DNA from: Onchocerca lupi
Lineage: Eukaryota; Nematoda; Chromadorea; Rhabditida; Onchocercidae
Direction of reading: 5' to 3'
NCBI GenBank assembly: GCA_028564675.1
Contig: JAOVVO010000150.1
Coordinates: 1 to 64,000 of the forward strand
Length of the DNA: 64,000 nucleotides
In this document: piece by piece, positions 13,301-28,300 of the stretch
Layout: every line of letters begins with the position of its first letter
Numbering within the stretch: the stretch's first letter is position 1
The notes under the pieces: model-generated
What the model saw: the letters and a program-made list of their open reading frames with translations, nothing else
What the model was told of the DNA's origin: nothing
The model's database searches: none
Position numbers and translations under genes: made by a program

Positions 13301-14962
13301 GTCCGAATGCAATAATTTCGAGTCGATTTCTGATGCAAGAATTAGAAAAAAAGGTCTGTCATGTTATTGTCTTTTTAGAATTTGCAATTAGATTATTGGA
13401 GCTATGTAATAATTCAGTTCGCATAGTTCCTTGATTAGTTTCCTTGTTTAACATTTAATGAGCTGTTGATGATTTGCATTTAAAACTGCTCGCAAAATTG
13501 TTCATTTTCATATTTTCATTGATTTTGGTTATTTGTAAATTGAAAATTAGTTTGGTTTTGATACTTTTCAGTGAAAAACCCGACTTCTTGAAAATTTTAC
13601 CTATTAGGTTAAACAAAAAGAAAGCAATATGGACCTGAGTAAAGCAGACGTAGTGGAACGTCTCGGTATGGGCAGTGGTGGCGCTATCTTTGGAAAGGGA
13701 AGAATAAGTCATTCGGTAGCAAGCGGTATCAAAGCCATTCCACAAGAAGGTATTTCAAGAAATGGCAGTCAAATTACAATTCCAAGTCGAAGATCAGACG
13801 AATGGGAAATTATTGACAAAGATTTAAGGTTCTGTTCAAAAGTTCTTAGAGTTTATGAATTTAAAGATAGAAATTGGGATAAGAAGAGAGACGTAAGTAA
13901 GATTAGTATTTTTCCTCTAAATGTTGTAGGTCACTCTTCATTTGGTCCAAACATTTCTTTATGCTGAAGAAAATAGTTGCAGTTTGTTAGAAATCAAATT
14001 TTTTGGATTCATTGGGAAAAGATTATGATTATTAAAAATTATTTCATATAATCATGCAGTCTTAATTTAGAGAGAATGAGGGGCGGTCAAACATCATCGA
14101 TGATCGTTGTATTACGAAAAAAAATATTGAAGGAGATGATTTCTTCGATAGCTGGGAAACTCCTCCTTCGACAACTACAATCAAGAAACCGTATTGACTT
14201 CATTTATTTATTTATTTTTTTCGAATCATTAACAGCCTGATATCAGTTTGAAAATAAGTAGTATTGTTCGTAATGAAGATAGTAGAAAACTCATCCAATA
14301 AAAAAAAAAAAGTAGTTGTACTGTTATATATTATTTCGGTGATATGAAAGCAGCACTAAACTCAGAATCAGTAATCTTAAGAAAACGGATTGATTGACAT
14401 GTCAAGATATTTGGTTGATAACTTTTCATAGATAATTTCCTTTTTTTTGAGTAGGCTAAGGTTCTTGTTACCAAATTAACAGGTTAAAGATTTTCTTTTT
14501 GGAAGTTCGTTTCAGATCGAGGCCAATTGTAACTTCTGCAGTCACTGAGCCATCCAATGATAATACGTTGAAAAAATTTGCAAATGCAAGAGCAATATCA
14601 TCGGATCAATATTTCGGTGGTTCGCAAGTAGATGTAAGTGTCTGATAGAGAAATATTGATTATAGAGAAGGAAATATGGGAAAATATATTCTAATAGAAT
14701 TAGCAAAATTACTTAAAAATTGAGAATTTATAATAAAAATATTTTATTTTAGTATGAAGCACAATCCAGGTTGAATCGTTTCGAAGGTTCAAGTGGAATT
14801 GGTAGTGCTGATTTGTTTGGTGATGGCGAAAACAATTCATGTAATAGTTATGCAAGTCAGATACCAGAAATGGCGACTATTAGAGATAGTATGAGAATGG
14901 GTGCCAGCAAAGTAGCTGGAAAGTTATCATCTCTGAGTAGTTCAGTTGCCTATTATCTTGCG
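10332..14962 (+). CDS. ARFGAP2/3-type Arf GTPase-activating protein (last exon unassigned)
   Basis: Stimulates GTP hydrolysis on Arf1 and works with COPI coats at the Golgi. Exons: 10332-10412, 10828-11019, 11779-11859, 12241-12457, 12855-12958, 13153-13353, 13608-13828, 14071-14190, 14516-14633, 14753-14962; 515 codons in one frame. The ArfGAP zinc finger is intact (C29-x2-C32-x16-C49-x2-C52). The catalytic arginine is R57 in VHRNLGVHISFVRS. The C-terminal Glo3 motif repeats ISSDQYFG (about 434-441) and SADLFG (463-468) place it with ARFGAP2/3 rather than ARFGAP1. The tail VAGKLSSLSSS matches the family's last helix, so only about 5-10 residues are missing. Candidate terminal exons give RTKI-stop (16134-16148) or KT-stop (from 15094), and I cannot choose. 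Exon 13608 could instead run on to a gtaagt donor at 13893, but only the donor at 13829 keeps the next exon in frame. Confidence 0.92.
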
Positions 14963-17900
14963 GTAAGTGAACTTAAAAATAGTATTTATGTTCTTGCTTT
15001 TATTCTTGCTGTCAAAATGATCTTCCACAAAACTAAAACGCAACTTATTGTGGAGATGTATCTAACGTATCGGTTAGTTTGTAATCCTTCCAGAAAACCT
15101 AGTTATAGAAAATAAATATATAAGCAGAGAAACAAAATTCAAAGTTTCTCTAAAAAAATGTTTTCCAAAAGCCTGCTTCGAGAAAGAATATGTCACAATA
15201 ATGCTTGGTTCTCTGTCCACTCTGTAGGCTAATTCTGGCTGATATTTCTTGGTATTTTTCTTGAGTTCCCTATTTGTTACTGCAAAGTTTATACATTATT
15301 ACTTCCAATTTAAAGTTTTCAAATGCGAAAAAATTATCATGAAGTTCTAGATCTATTCTTCATGTTATCGCCATTGTTGTGGAAGGCTTGAAATTTTGAT
15401 TAAGCTGTGGATGGAACAGATTTGTATTAATTCCTTCATTCAAAGTAGCAGTAATCGAATAATATATAATTGGCAGCACAATAGAAAATCACGCGTGTAG
15501 TGAAGGTAATTGGGTGATGTAGATTGGAATTTTAGAGAAAAATGTATATTGGGAACTTGGAGAGGAGTAACGTTGCCTAAAGTCGTCCAATTAGAGTAAA
15601 TCCAACTCGAATGCATGAATAGGAAGAGTGTTTTTGGAATTTCGTAGCGTTCTTTGAAATGTTAAAAATTCGGCGTGTTGGGATATAATACGATTGATAA
15701 CAAGATAATTGTGAGAAAGGAGTAATTTTTACAAAAAGAAAAAATGTGGTACATTTAATTGGATACAAAGATGGGAATAGATATGTAAGTACAAGCTTAG
15801 GGATTTGATTAGCCATGACCGGAAACGTTTAGATGAATGTTGTAAATTAGCGTGGGAAATAGTACACAATGAGAAGTAATTTTACAGATGATGATTCATT
15901 AGGAAATTTTGCAAATTTTTAACTATTTGATCATATAAATTTCCCTAATAATTAGTTTCAGTTGGGAATTTCGGTTTCCTCGGTAGTCGTAATTTCAATA
16001 TGTTTAATAACTAAAATGATTTTAAAGAACATAGAAATTACCGGCGATTTCTTGAAAATTTTGAATAATACGTGAAGTGAATTTTCGTATAATTAGAATT
16101 TGATGAAATTAAAGCGGTTAAACTTTATTTCAGCGAACAAAGATATAATTCCTGAAATGAAAAGGTTTATCATTAAATGAGTTTTTTTTTTTTTTTTTTT
16201 TTTTAGCCGGATCTTATGTTTCTTTGATGGATCATTATCTTCTAAGTTGCTTATAGTGTTTCTCTATCGATTATTTTTTTCTGCTTTGTCTTTATTTTAG
16301 TTCATTACGAAAGTGTTTGATTTTTGTTAATGTGCTTTCGTATTTCTTTCATTCTGCTGCATTATATTGCATACAGATTTGCAGTTTATATATGATAGAT
16401 TGAAGGGTTCCTTTTCCTTTTTTTTATTATTATTAAGAGTTAAAAGAACAATATCCAGAAATCTATCAAGTTCGAGGATTTATTTATTATTTAGAGAAAA
16501 CATAACCTTCTGCATATGTTATTTGATCTTTGACCATTTTGAATGTGATGTTTTTGGTAGCATAAAAACATGCTATTAAAGAAAGTATCGATTTTAGTTT
16601 CAATAAAATATCCTCTGTTTATTTGGTTAGATTTGGGAGAAAATGAAATAAAAAACATAAAGGAAGGAGACGAAGGGAACCCAGAAATGAACATGAGAAG
16701 TTAATGTTAAGTAAGATTCTGGATTTTGAAAAATGTAGCTAGTTTGTTATCTGAAATACTTATAATTTTCCAAAATACCGGAAGGGAGGACAATCTTAGT
16801 GAAGATAATGACACTCGCGACGCTTTGGAAACGAATAATTAAGCAGATGTATAGAAAGCCAGACCAAGTAGCATGTCACCTCAGTTTATTATATTTAATA
16901 GAAAAATATCCTTGTCATTAGTCCCGAACAATCATTATCGTCAAGGTTTTTACATAGTTCTGTAAACATTGAAGGCAGTGATAATTTTTAAATCTTTATA
17001 GATTAAATAAAAATCTCGCAGGTAGTCGCTTGCTACTCTTTCTCTTATATTGCTTGCCATAAAAATATCGTTCAGAATTTTTTTTTTTTCCTTCTAAGCT
17101 TTTTTATTGTTGTACACATTATTATCTGGTCATATTTTACATCAAAATAAGGAATTTATAACTGCAGGCACTTTCGTTTTCCAGTTCTATTCTGTATTAT
17201 TGATCACAAGTTTAATGAAAGAGGCAGATGATTCCGAATTTCCCCCTGAACTAAAGCAATTTATGTAGATTGGAGTTTTAGATGAAATATGACTGGGAAA
17301 TAATGTTAGTACGAAGTCGTATCATAAATGCCGAAATTTACTTAGAAAATTGAAGATGTAAAATGGCTTGACCATTGCTTTTTCTGAATACTATTAGTTA
17401 ATTGAATTTAAAAAGAGTTTTTCTTCAGAATAACCAGGATCGATACTGATTAATGTTCTTGAAGAAACATGGAACGTTCAGTTTGGTTGCTTATATTTAA
17501 CTTTATTTTCTGATTTACAAATGGAGTGAATGATATTGTTGCACTGATGTATTTTTTTTTTTTTACTGAACACAACGTTTCGACAATAAATATTGGTTTA
17601 AAAATTTTCCTTGGCCATCTTTTGTAGAATATGTTTTTTTTTTTTCTTTTTTTTTTGTATCAGAACTGTTCTTTGTCAAAATGTTTCAAATTTCAGTTTG
17701 CAATCATATATTTGATAATAGAATTTAAAATTGTGGTACGATTTGAAATCGTATTTTATTTAATCATTGTAATCTATGAATGTTTTTGGGACTGGGTATA
17801 TAAAATTCAAATATCCTGATTTTATGATTTCACTTCAAGCTTCAATTTCTATTTGTCAGTAAGAAAAAGTAAAAACATAAGACAAGGACCGCGCTCATCT

Positions 17901-19270
17901 TGGCAGTTGATTGCACAGTTATTAAGATTAATGTATTGCAATTGGATTATTTACCAGTCTTTCAGCGATGCCCACACTAATTTGAAAGTATTGTGCTACC
18001 TTTAATTTATTCGCTTATTGAGTTTTGAAAGGATTTCAAAGATTGCAATTAACCACGTCCTTCACATTTCCTTCACTTTTTTATTAAGACGAATATTTTT
18101 CACAGTTTATACAAGATTGAGCAATGGAAATTGGTTTTATGCTGAAAAATAATGAATGAAACAACAGAAGAGGGAGATCGAGAACTTTGTTGGTTAAGAC
18201 AATGAAATTATGAAGAAGGAAAGAAAAAAAATACGAGATGTAGTCAATAAAGATTTCGATATGTTGTGAAGCTTAAACATTAATTTCGGTCAGATCTAGA
18301 TCCATTTCAAATCCTATGAGAACCTATTCCATCACTCTTCCTTTTTGGGAAGCAGTTGGATTGGTACTCCATACTGTCGGTTAATAATGGGAAGGAACTG
18401 ATAGTGTTGAAACATGAAAAGTAGAAATGATTTCAGGATTTCCGATTCAATATATAGAGTGAAGACAAGCCAAAAAAATTTTCAGGGCAATAGGACGAAA
18501 GACCTTGTTAAATGTTCATTTAAAGAGAAAACAAGTATAATATAACGTGCAAATATAGATGCCGCAAAAGTGAGATATCTTGAAAATAAAAAAGGGCTTG
18601 TTAAGGCAGTCGATTCATGAAACGAAATGGACTATTTGCATGTATTTCCCAATTATAGTTACATTAATGATATGACAAGCTCACTGGGGATAACATTCAA
18701 ACGAATGGGCCATTCATCGTTTTGATCAAATAAGTTTCTTTCGAGAAATGCATCTAACAAATCGTGTTGAATATGAGCAAAACGAGGTGGGCTTTTTTGA
18801 AGCATATCCTGAAATGGCATATATATTATGAAATTTTTAAGCTCTAATGAATTCGATTTGGAATCCAGGGTATCCAGGGTAACACTTCAAATCTAAACCA
18901 AAGCTTTAGATCAAACAAAGATCCAGTAATTCATGTATATTTCGATGGCAAGTGTAGCTTTGACTTCATTTTATCAAGTACTGACATCGGATAATGCAAT
19001 TTTTTTGAGGACATAAATAATTAGAGGAAAAGATAGATTTGATCCATTATTCAGTTAGAAGTTTTTCCTTCAAGTTTCAATTGCATAAACTTAAGCATCA
19101 ATCAATTATATAACGCTAATACCAACACTTTATGTTACCACAATGCAAAGTATCGAAAACATCAACCACTACTTTCTCCATTACGAACTAAAATTACTAA
19201 TCGACCGAGAACAGTTTTATCCTTTATTTTCCTAATATGACCTTCCCGTTTTAACCTTGTCTTATTTCTG
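14963..19270. other. Gene-poor spacer, convergent between ARFGAP and APC1
   Basis: It should hold the short terminal ARFGAP exon and both 3' UTRs. I see no other coding signal: open frames are short, AT-rich and unlike known proteins. Homopolymer T runs occur at about 16182-16204. No RNA gene was recognised. Confidence 0.6.
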
Positions 19271-19323
19271 TTAGACAGTACTTGAACAGTACCTTGTCTT
19301 GTTTCTATTAGACAGTACTTGAA
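19255..19323. repeat. 37-bp-period duplication across the APC1 stop codon
   Basis: Two 32-bp copies (19255-19286 and 19292-19323), each starting ccttgtctt and ending acagtacttgaa, differ at two positions and are separated by five bases. The period is not a multiple of three, so on the - strand the second copy is read in a new frame. That frame contains the APC1 stop codon (19273-19271). Confidence 0.8.
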
Positions 19324-22300
19324 AATCGAACAATTTGAAAAATTCCTTAGCATAAAGAGAACTATGGGAAATGTTAGTGCAAAATTTAGTATCCAACAGA
19401 CAAACCTTAACAAATGAGAAAGCATAGTCATAAGCTGCAATGCTACCATTATCAAGCTGAAAATTTCGTATCCAAGATCCAAAAGCAGATACATTTGGTT
19501 TTTCTATACTTTCTATATCATCAGTTGTCTCTGGTAGACTGAAATTAAATTTTTGCCGGAAATTTTGGTCGTTTTGTGTTGCTTTAAGCAAGTGCTCCTC
19601 GCAAATCGGTATCAACATTGGATCATCTTCTGTACTGCACATTTGCTTTATTGTTGCAACAACAATTTTTTGTTCTTTTCTGAAAAGGAAGAAGTCATTA
19701 TGGAGAATTAGACTGGATAATTTTCGATTCATTAATTTGGTTTGCGCCAATCAGTTTATGCAAATTGCAAAGAAAATGAGCATAACATAATTCCTGACTT
19801 CACTTCTTTTTACACGCCCAATTTATTTAATTGTGAAGAGACTTTAATTAATCGAATGCAAAACAACTTTCAAGATAAACTCAACCTCAAGTTCTACACT
19901 CTCATTTCCAACTGAAACCGGTGTAAGATATCGAATCCTAAAGTCGGAAAAACATCCCAACAAATCAAAACTGACCTTTTTTGTCTATAAAAGATACTGC
20001 AGCACTATCTATGCTACATTACAATCCACTTTTATATAAAATCTAAAAAAGAAGTCGACCCTTTCAGTCATGGTTTTTTAAATTTTGAGGATGTCACATT
20101 TGCCCTAAAACTTCGTTTATTACAATATAAGGTTTTGACGCAATCATTGTATATCCAACAATCTATACAATGTGAAACATATCATTCCATCTTTATTTAG
20201 TCAATTTCTAAAAATTTAATCAGATATGGCTCCTATATAATTTTAAGTTTTCTAATTCTAGTTCAAAATTTCGTAATGTCTACTACAAAAAAAAAAAGAA
20301 AAAACTGATGTCAAAGAATAAGAGTTTGATAAAAAGATACGATAGGCTGCTGGACATAATCTATGAAACAAAGTGAGATAAACTAACAGCTCAACTAGGC
20401 ATGAGTTAAAGCAAAAATAATATATATAAAGTGAATAAAAGATAAGGATGTCTTAGAAAAAAGATCATCAATTCCTATTTATTTTAATTAAGTCTAGAAA
20501 AACTTGAACTTACTGTCCTAAATAGTTCACTAGCATTCGTCCATGCTGCTTTTTCAGAATCTCTTCCAGTTTTTCTTTATCTGATTCATATTTCAAATCA
20601 AAGATCTGCTTTTCATATTCTTGTCCACCGACCTGGACCTAAAATCCCAATTTCATGTCGATAACATTATTTAAATAATTATAGAATGTAAAAAAGAGAA
20701 TGACTCCTAGAATTTTTCGAAATTCAAACCCTATTTCATGAAAGCTATAAAAGGAATATCCCATCCAAATATTGGGAACGATCTCAAGAAACTTCCAGTC
20801 TAATTCAGAGGAAATCTGCAAAAGGAATATCGTTGCTAAATACTCAAAAAGAAATTATTTAAAAAAAAAAAAGATCATCTTAGAGGCCAAACCGAACAAT
20901 TTATCATGGATTTATAAATTATAATTCATTGAATACCGTTCAATATATTGCTTCTGGAATTAATTATAATAATTATAATATCATTCCTAGTATCTTATCC
21001 CTAATTTAGAAATTTTTTGCTACTTCGCATATCATACTTACTTTACTCAGCAAGCTCAGCTCGGGTATTATGCAAGGCGTACGAAGATTGAGGACATCTG
21101 GATATATAATTTTAGATCCCTGAAATCTTGAAGAATTTCTGAGTCTCAAAGGTATTTCCTAAATTATATGAAAGCATTAAATTAAAGATCCATTTCAGTT
21201 TTTAAAATTGGAATGAAAAAGTGAGTGCGATTGAAAGAATTTAAATTTGACAAAGGACTTCAGAATCAAAATTTCAGTTCAAAAAGTTAAGCTCTCTACC
21301 TTAAATGTAATTTCAACTTCCAATTCTACCAATTCTTCACTATCTGCATCGATTGAAGATAATAAACGTTCCTCGGCTGCAATCACCCAAAGTAATCGAA
21401 GCGGTTGTAAATAGGCCCTTAAAAAAATATAGAACGACCATCAATACTTGTTTCCTTAAATTACTCTTTAAGGACGAGAGAACTTTTTTTTTATTGCATC
21501 TTATATAGTTCGATAAATAAAAAGTAAAAAAAACTGAAACTGACTCGTTATGCAGAATAAAATCACCTGAATTTTCTCCAAATTAAGCAATTTCATTTTT
21601 AAAATATTTAAAAATAACTATGCACATACTATCTAAATAGAAGATAAAGAGAGAAATCCCCAGTTCAATCTACTGTTTTGACTGAGTTGTACTTTTCCTT
21701 TTTTTTTTCCTTTTCTTTCAATCAGATTAAAACAGAAATTTGTTTAAAGAAGAAGAGAGAAGAACAAAATTAAAGCTATCTACCGATTATCACTGAGCGC
21801 ATGAGGGCTGATTGGAAAAAATGAAATAACGAGTGCAGCAACTGATAAATCATCTGTTTTCAGAGCATATCTAGAAAAGAAATACTTTAAGTTCAGAAAA
21901 ATAAATATTAATGATACTAACAACTATTTAATGATAAGTTAGCTTCATTTTTTAAATTCTGATAGGCCGTGGGGATGCCTCGATTACTGAGAGTCTAATC
22001 AATGAATGAATAAACAGAACTGATGGTAAGCAGTAATATCAACTTATCTCTTTTGATAGACTGATAATATAAGTCCGACAAATTGGTACCGAAATCAACC
22101 AAGACAATGCTAACTTACAGTAGCAATAGATAATAAATGATTTTAGTAAAAAATACAAAACTAAGTAAGCACTACTTTTTTTTTGCATTACATGATAGTA
22201 TGAGAAAATACAAAGAAAAGCAATAATTAAGGGTGGAAAAAATCGATACAAGTAAAATGACTGCTTTTTTTATAATTTCTTTGTAATGGACATTTCGAGG

Positions 22301-25300
22301 ATAAGAATCGAGGAAAAAAAGTTCCAGAAAAAAGGAATTATTTGAACCTTCCACGTCCAAGCATCAACATCCCCATTGCTGTGTTTGCAGCGACATATAA
22401 ACTGTGCGACGTACTATCACGATACGCTTCTGGTAAGGTTACACGGGCACGAAGTAATCGACAAAGGCGTAGCACTTGTAAATTCCCACTACCGGCCATA
22501 AGCTGAAAACAAAAAAGTGCTACAATAATTGAAAAAGTGTTTAAGCATTTATTACCCAAAAATATACATATTCACATTAAAATTAGCTTTTTTTTTTTCA
22601 CAAATGTTTATAGTTCATGTTTCAACATATTTGTCTTGAAAGTTTCACCAAAAAAATTATTTGATTTGAAAAATTTCCTCCTAAAAAAAAGTAGCTTTAA
22701 ATTACTCTAGAGTAGCAATACTTCAACTTTACTTGGAAATTGTACATCCTAAAATTATCAGTTCATTATACATACAGTTGAATCATACAGTAAAAATTTC
22801 GGAAAAAATTATGCGAAAAAAGAACGTACGATGCCTAATGAATTAACGAGAGTACCGAGCACATTAAGACAAGCTGTAACGCCTGCAGCACGACTTAGCT
22901 TGCTGCAAATCCGTTGCACATCCACCAATAAAATCATGCTTATATAATGCCACTGTAAATAAAATATTTTATATAAAATTAATTTTATAAAACTAGTCTC
23001 CACCAATAAAATCATGCTTATATAATGCCACTGTAAATAAAATATTTTATATAAAATTAATTTTATAAAACTAGTCTGCAAAAGTTTTTCTAGAACTAAA
23101 AAATATTGTTAAAATAATTTAAGTGTTTGAGAGGATACGAAAAACAAGTCATGCATCATAAATGCAGAAAAATGATCAAAGAAATTAGAAATAATGCTAA
23201 ACGGTAAAAGCTATTGCCTATGGTGACGGTTGAAGTACAAGGATGAAAGTAGCATAAACGAGAAAATAAGAAACAGACATTTCCGGTGGAAAGCTTTTAG
23301 CTGAATGAATGAATTAGCTTTTAAATTATTTTAAATAAGTTTGCTGAATGAATTCCGAAAGAACTCGAAATACCTAAGTATTAAACATGCTCACTTGATG
23401 CAAAAAAATCAACATTCGACTGGCTATATACCAAATTGGGTTTCATTTCCTGAGCAAGAGAAAAAAACTTACGATTATATTAAAAACTTCAGAATTCCAT
23501 GTCGATGCGAAACGAATAGCCAATGCAAAGCAAGCACCGGCTACGACATTCAAATACGTCTAGAAAACCATATTATCAGGAAAAGTAATGAATTTTAGAA
23601 TTCTTAAATCAATATCTGTCCACTCATTGTGCATACTAAGTAATAAATTACAGTTCCAGGATGGTATTAAACCTTATGATTTTGATAATTGTATTCGAAT
23701 AACTGTTAGAGAAAAAATATTGCTTCATAGCATACTTCAAACAAAAAAAAAGGCATCTTATTGAAAGAGAGGTTATAAATGGTTGAGCACTTGATTATAT
23801 CATGGAGTCCTATTTTGATAGGACTACTCTTTTCAAGTTTTACAGAATCATATCAACAGAACCATTCTTCGTTACCACTACAATTCTGATTACTAAATAT
23901 TTCATAAAAATCAAAGACATGAAAAAAAACTATAATCCAAATCTCTATTTTGATTTAAAAATAAAAAATGTTTTTCAATTACTTTTACGTGTTATCGCCC
24001 TTTCATTATAATTTCGTAATAGTTTTTGATATTCAGCAATAAGCTTCGAATATCATGTGTTATATATATATATATATATATTTTTTTTTTTCAATGACTC
24101 AATTGTATTACTTGTGTTAGTCCTTACTCCACATCAAATAGTCCTTCTCAATCTTAAAAAGGCATCTAAACTAGACAACTCGTAAACACTGACAGCTTCA
24201 TCAGGCTTTGATTAAAAGTAATTATTTTTGGGATTAGCTTGTGATGTATAAGTGCCCCAGTATTATACCAAGATATGTCATATTTATGATGATCAATCAC
24301 AAGCAACAGTATGCGAAATGGACCAAGTTATCAGCCCACTTTATTTACTCTATTTTCTCCTGCTAAAGCACTGCTTAGATAAGCATAATAAATATAAGCG
24401 ATATAAGTAACCTGAGCTATAGTTTGCTTATCAATTGCTGCTTGCAGCATTCGTAAATCTTCTTCATCATCATCATTATCAGTTTTCGATTGTTCGCCAA
24501 ACAAACGCTGCTTATAATTTAATACAATTAGTGGTACTGATTCTTCTACCCAACGTGTGGAAGCTGTTATTTCATTCCACAGAACAAGATGTCGACAAAG
24601 TGTTCTGGAAATCATGCTATCAGGACTTATATTTGAAAAACAATGTCTGACTGAATCAATTAATGTCCCTGCTTCTGGAATTCGATTGTCTAGTGCTACA
24701 TTCAGATAGCTACGGAAAAAACAAAATCATTTTAAGAAAGTCTCCCAGTCTCCTTTTCGGAAATTGCAATACATTTTTTTGACTATCGTGGAAATTCCTA
24801 GGAAAGTGTAATTTAACAAGTAGTAAATCTGAATTTAATACTATAAAAGTATCTAAAATATATATGCACCTGAGTAAAATAAGATCCGGTCGAATTTCTT
24901 CAATCGCTGATATTGTTTCGGGAATTTTTAAATTTTCTGCTGCCCATTTATTTTCTGTTCGAAGATACATCAGACCTAAGGCAATGATAGCTGGACTCGC
25001 TGCAATAAATCAGATTTTTTGAATAAGATGGAAATATAAAACTATGGAAAGATCAGAAATGCGTAGATGTATCTTTGCGAAGAAAATGATTACTAGGTTA
25101 GTTTTTAACAAGATTGTACATTTCATTCAGGAAGAGAAGCAGCTAATCCAAAGGAGATGGATTCGGTAAGCAACATGCTTATAATTCGGAAATAAATCGG
25201 ATGAAAAATCGGAAACCTTGAAGATAATTAATTCAAACAACTGAAGCCTTGTTAAGTGTTGATTCGAAGTAATCAAATCAAACTTGACTCAGTAGACAAC

Positions 25301-28300
25301 AATACACTTTAAAAAATCAAGGAACACCACAAGCAAAATCAGTCAAATATTTTTTGCAATGCATTTGTAAGGATGGAAAGACTAACGAAATAAAATACCA
25401 TATTTGTATGATATTCATAAATTGTTATTTCACAAATTTCACAGATAAATAAACGAAAGATATGAAGCCAACCTGTCAAGTGCGGATTAACATTTTCGGA
25501 TTCCCGAACATGATTTGACTGTGAAAAAGTTGAGGCAGTAGTAGTATGTCCCGAAGAAGCCCCTTCCGAAGAAGCATTTGAAGGAAATACACAAAGAGAA
25601 CGCAGTCCGCCTTCCATTAGTACGATAAGTCTGGATGCTATTGCAGGATATTGTTCTACAAACGGAACACTCGACAACAAATCTTCTCCGCGTCCTATAA
25701 TTTAAAAGAAATGTATTTTATCAAATTTGATGTCGTAATCAATATTGACAAATAAAAATAAAAAATTGCCCTCAGGTTTTTGTGATAAAAAAAATGTTTG
25801 ATTTTAGTAAATTTCATTGTTTATTAGTAATTTCTTTGACAATCATTATTATTGGATAAAAACAGTTTCCCACTTTTCTGATGAAAATGAAGAAAATTCG
25901 ACTGACCCAATGCAATAAGACCAATAGCAAAACCCGCAGCAAGAGAATATGAATATCGATCAGTTGGCGGTTCATAATCCGGACAGGCAGGGCGACCTAT
26001 CTCGTTGATTAATTGACTTAAGATACCCATATGTGATGTTTGAGCAAATAATAGGCCAAGTGCTACAAGTGCCGCTGTTTGAATCATTGTATCGATATGT
26101 AGTTCAAGCAGTGTTGGACCCATCATAAATGGTAAATGCGTTACCATCATTTTATACATCTAAAAATAGTTTAAAAACTGAAACATGTCGGAAAACATCG
26201 GAAAAAAAAATTTCCGTAAAATTTACACCAAAAATAAACCCTATTTTAAAAAAGCAAAAAAGGGTCATATTGATTTCGAAAATCAAATTGCAACTGAAGA
26301 AGACTATTCAGTAACCTTATCATCGTCAGTTGAAGGTTTTGACTTCCAATGGCGATATGATAACTGTCTCATATGAAAATTTTACAACAATAACTTTTGA
26401 AGTATTATTTTTAATTTGATGTTTGGAGTATTCGATACCCCCCAAAAAAGATATCATTTGGATAATAGCGGCTAAGAACCTTAATGGTTCATTCAAAGTT
26501 TTCAAAAACATCCAATGCATTGATCACAGCCAATTTTACACCTGATAAGAATGCTCATGCAAGACATCCATGAATTACGGTCTGTTCAATAATTTATAAA
26601 AATTTACTTCAATGAAAGTTCAAATCTGAATTTTTTGTGAATTCTGAAAAAGCTTCACAAGTGAGTAAGTATAAACAAATAAGTTCAGAGGTAAATTTAT
26701 TTTTATAAATTATTTGATTATTCTACCTGCACATCAGCAGTTGCTCGCCGACTTGCACCACATCCAAGCAGAATTGCAATGCTCATCACCGGATCACCAC
26801 TACTCAAAAGTTCATGTATCATAAACAAATTCATATTCGTTATATGACCATTCAATCCGAATGCATACATCAAACCAGCAGCTTCTGGTCCTTGCTGCAA
26901 CAAATTGAAAAATGAATCAAAATTACTACTGGTGATATTCGATCTTTCCAGAAATTAATCTTCAAGGAGTAATTGTCGATTGATTTTTGAAAATTTTATT
27001 TTTAGATTTAGTATTGAAAGAATCAGTAATTTTAATACCAAATTATTGATGCTCATCGCAAGCCATTCACTGTCAAGATGCAAACTATTCGAATCACCGA
27101 TGCATAGTCCAGCAGCGACAGCATTGTAAAATGCGCCCCATTTGATCATGGGCTTAATTAACTGTAACAAATCCCTTCTCGACATTTAAGATTTATGACT
27201 TCGCAAATTATATTTTATCATTATGAAGTTATTCATAATGCTAATTCGACTATCATTGCCTTTTACAGCTCTCATAATAATCAATTAACACATATATACT
27301 GCCTTCTCATGTGTACTTAAAACTTTTTTCCTCCACGACCCAATATTTTCTATTCAGTAATATTACAAAATTACGATAAATAATTCAATTTTGAATGCAA
27401 TATTAAATATATTCTTTTAAAATAAATTCTTGTTCAAACAAGAATGTGGATTCTAGATTATTCCTCTCTCAATTGTTAGATTACTTATCTGTTAAATTGC
27501 ATAAAACAAATGTAATTTAACAATGGAAAATTGAAATTATTGTATGATTAAAGATACTTTGCAATAAAAAACCACTATGTTTGTTTATAAATCGTGTTTG
27601 GGATCTTCTATTATCTATTTCTACCCGCCCATTATTAAAACCAAATTCATATTAGTAAAAAGACGCACCTCACTTTGTGGCAGTTCCATTGGTGTATTTG
27701 TGGGATGCAATCGTCCTTGTAGATTAAGTGGAGGTATCGAACGTGCTCGACTAACGGGAGGCGAAAAAAATCGAAAATCAAGCGCTGAACGTCCAAAAGC
27801 ATGAGTTATGTTACGCATGCTAAAAGCTTTCAGAAGACGTTCAGCCATTTCTCGTTGGCTCGCTTCCGAAAGGCCCTAGAAAAAAATATCAGTATACTTC
27901 AATTCTAAGAATACAATAGAAACAAGGCAATGTATTTCTAATAGACAAACAAAGGTATATTGAGGTCAAACATGTTACTCTTTTATCTCGTCTTTCGATT
28001 TTTTAAATTCCACAACACTAAATTCAGTGTAGGAAATTTTACTGGGTAATGGTTCAGTTAATATTTCAGTACCTCTATAACCTTTTTTGTTCTGTTAATC
28101 TCAAACTTTATAACGGTTAGCTCCCATTTTTGCTACTTGATTTATCTTCAATATTTTAATTTCTTAATATTAAACGACCATTAACAAATGTATATAGAAA
28201 GAAAAATCCATATTATCCATCTTAGAAAAGAAAAAAATTTTAAAGCTATTACTATAAGTATTGCCTAAATATTGGACAAAAGAACGTACAAAGGACAAAA

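Noticed and set aside
16149..19150. Additional gene between ARFGAP and APC1
   Set aside because: No open frame with family resemblance, no consistent exon chain and low GC throughout.
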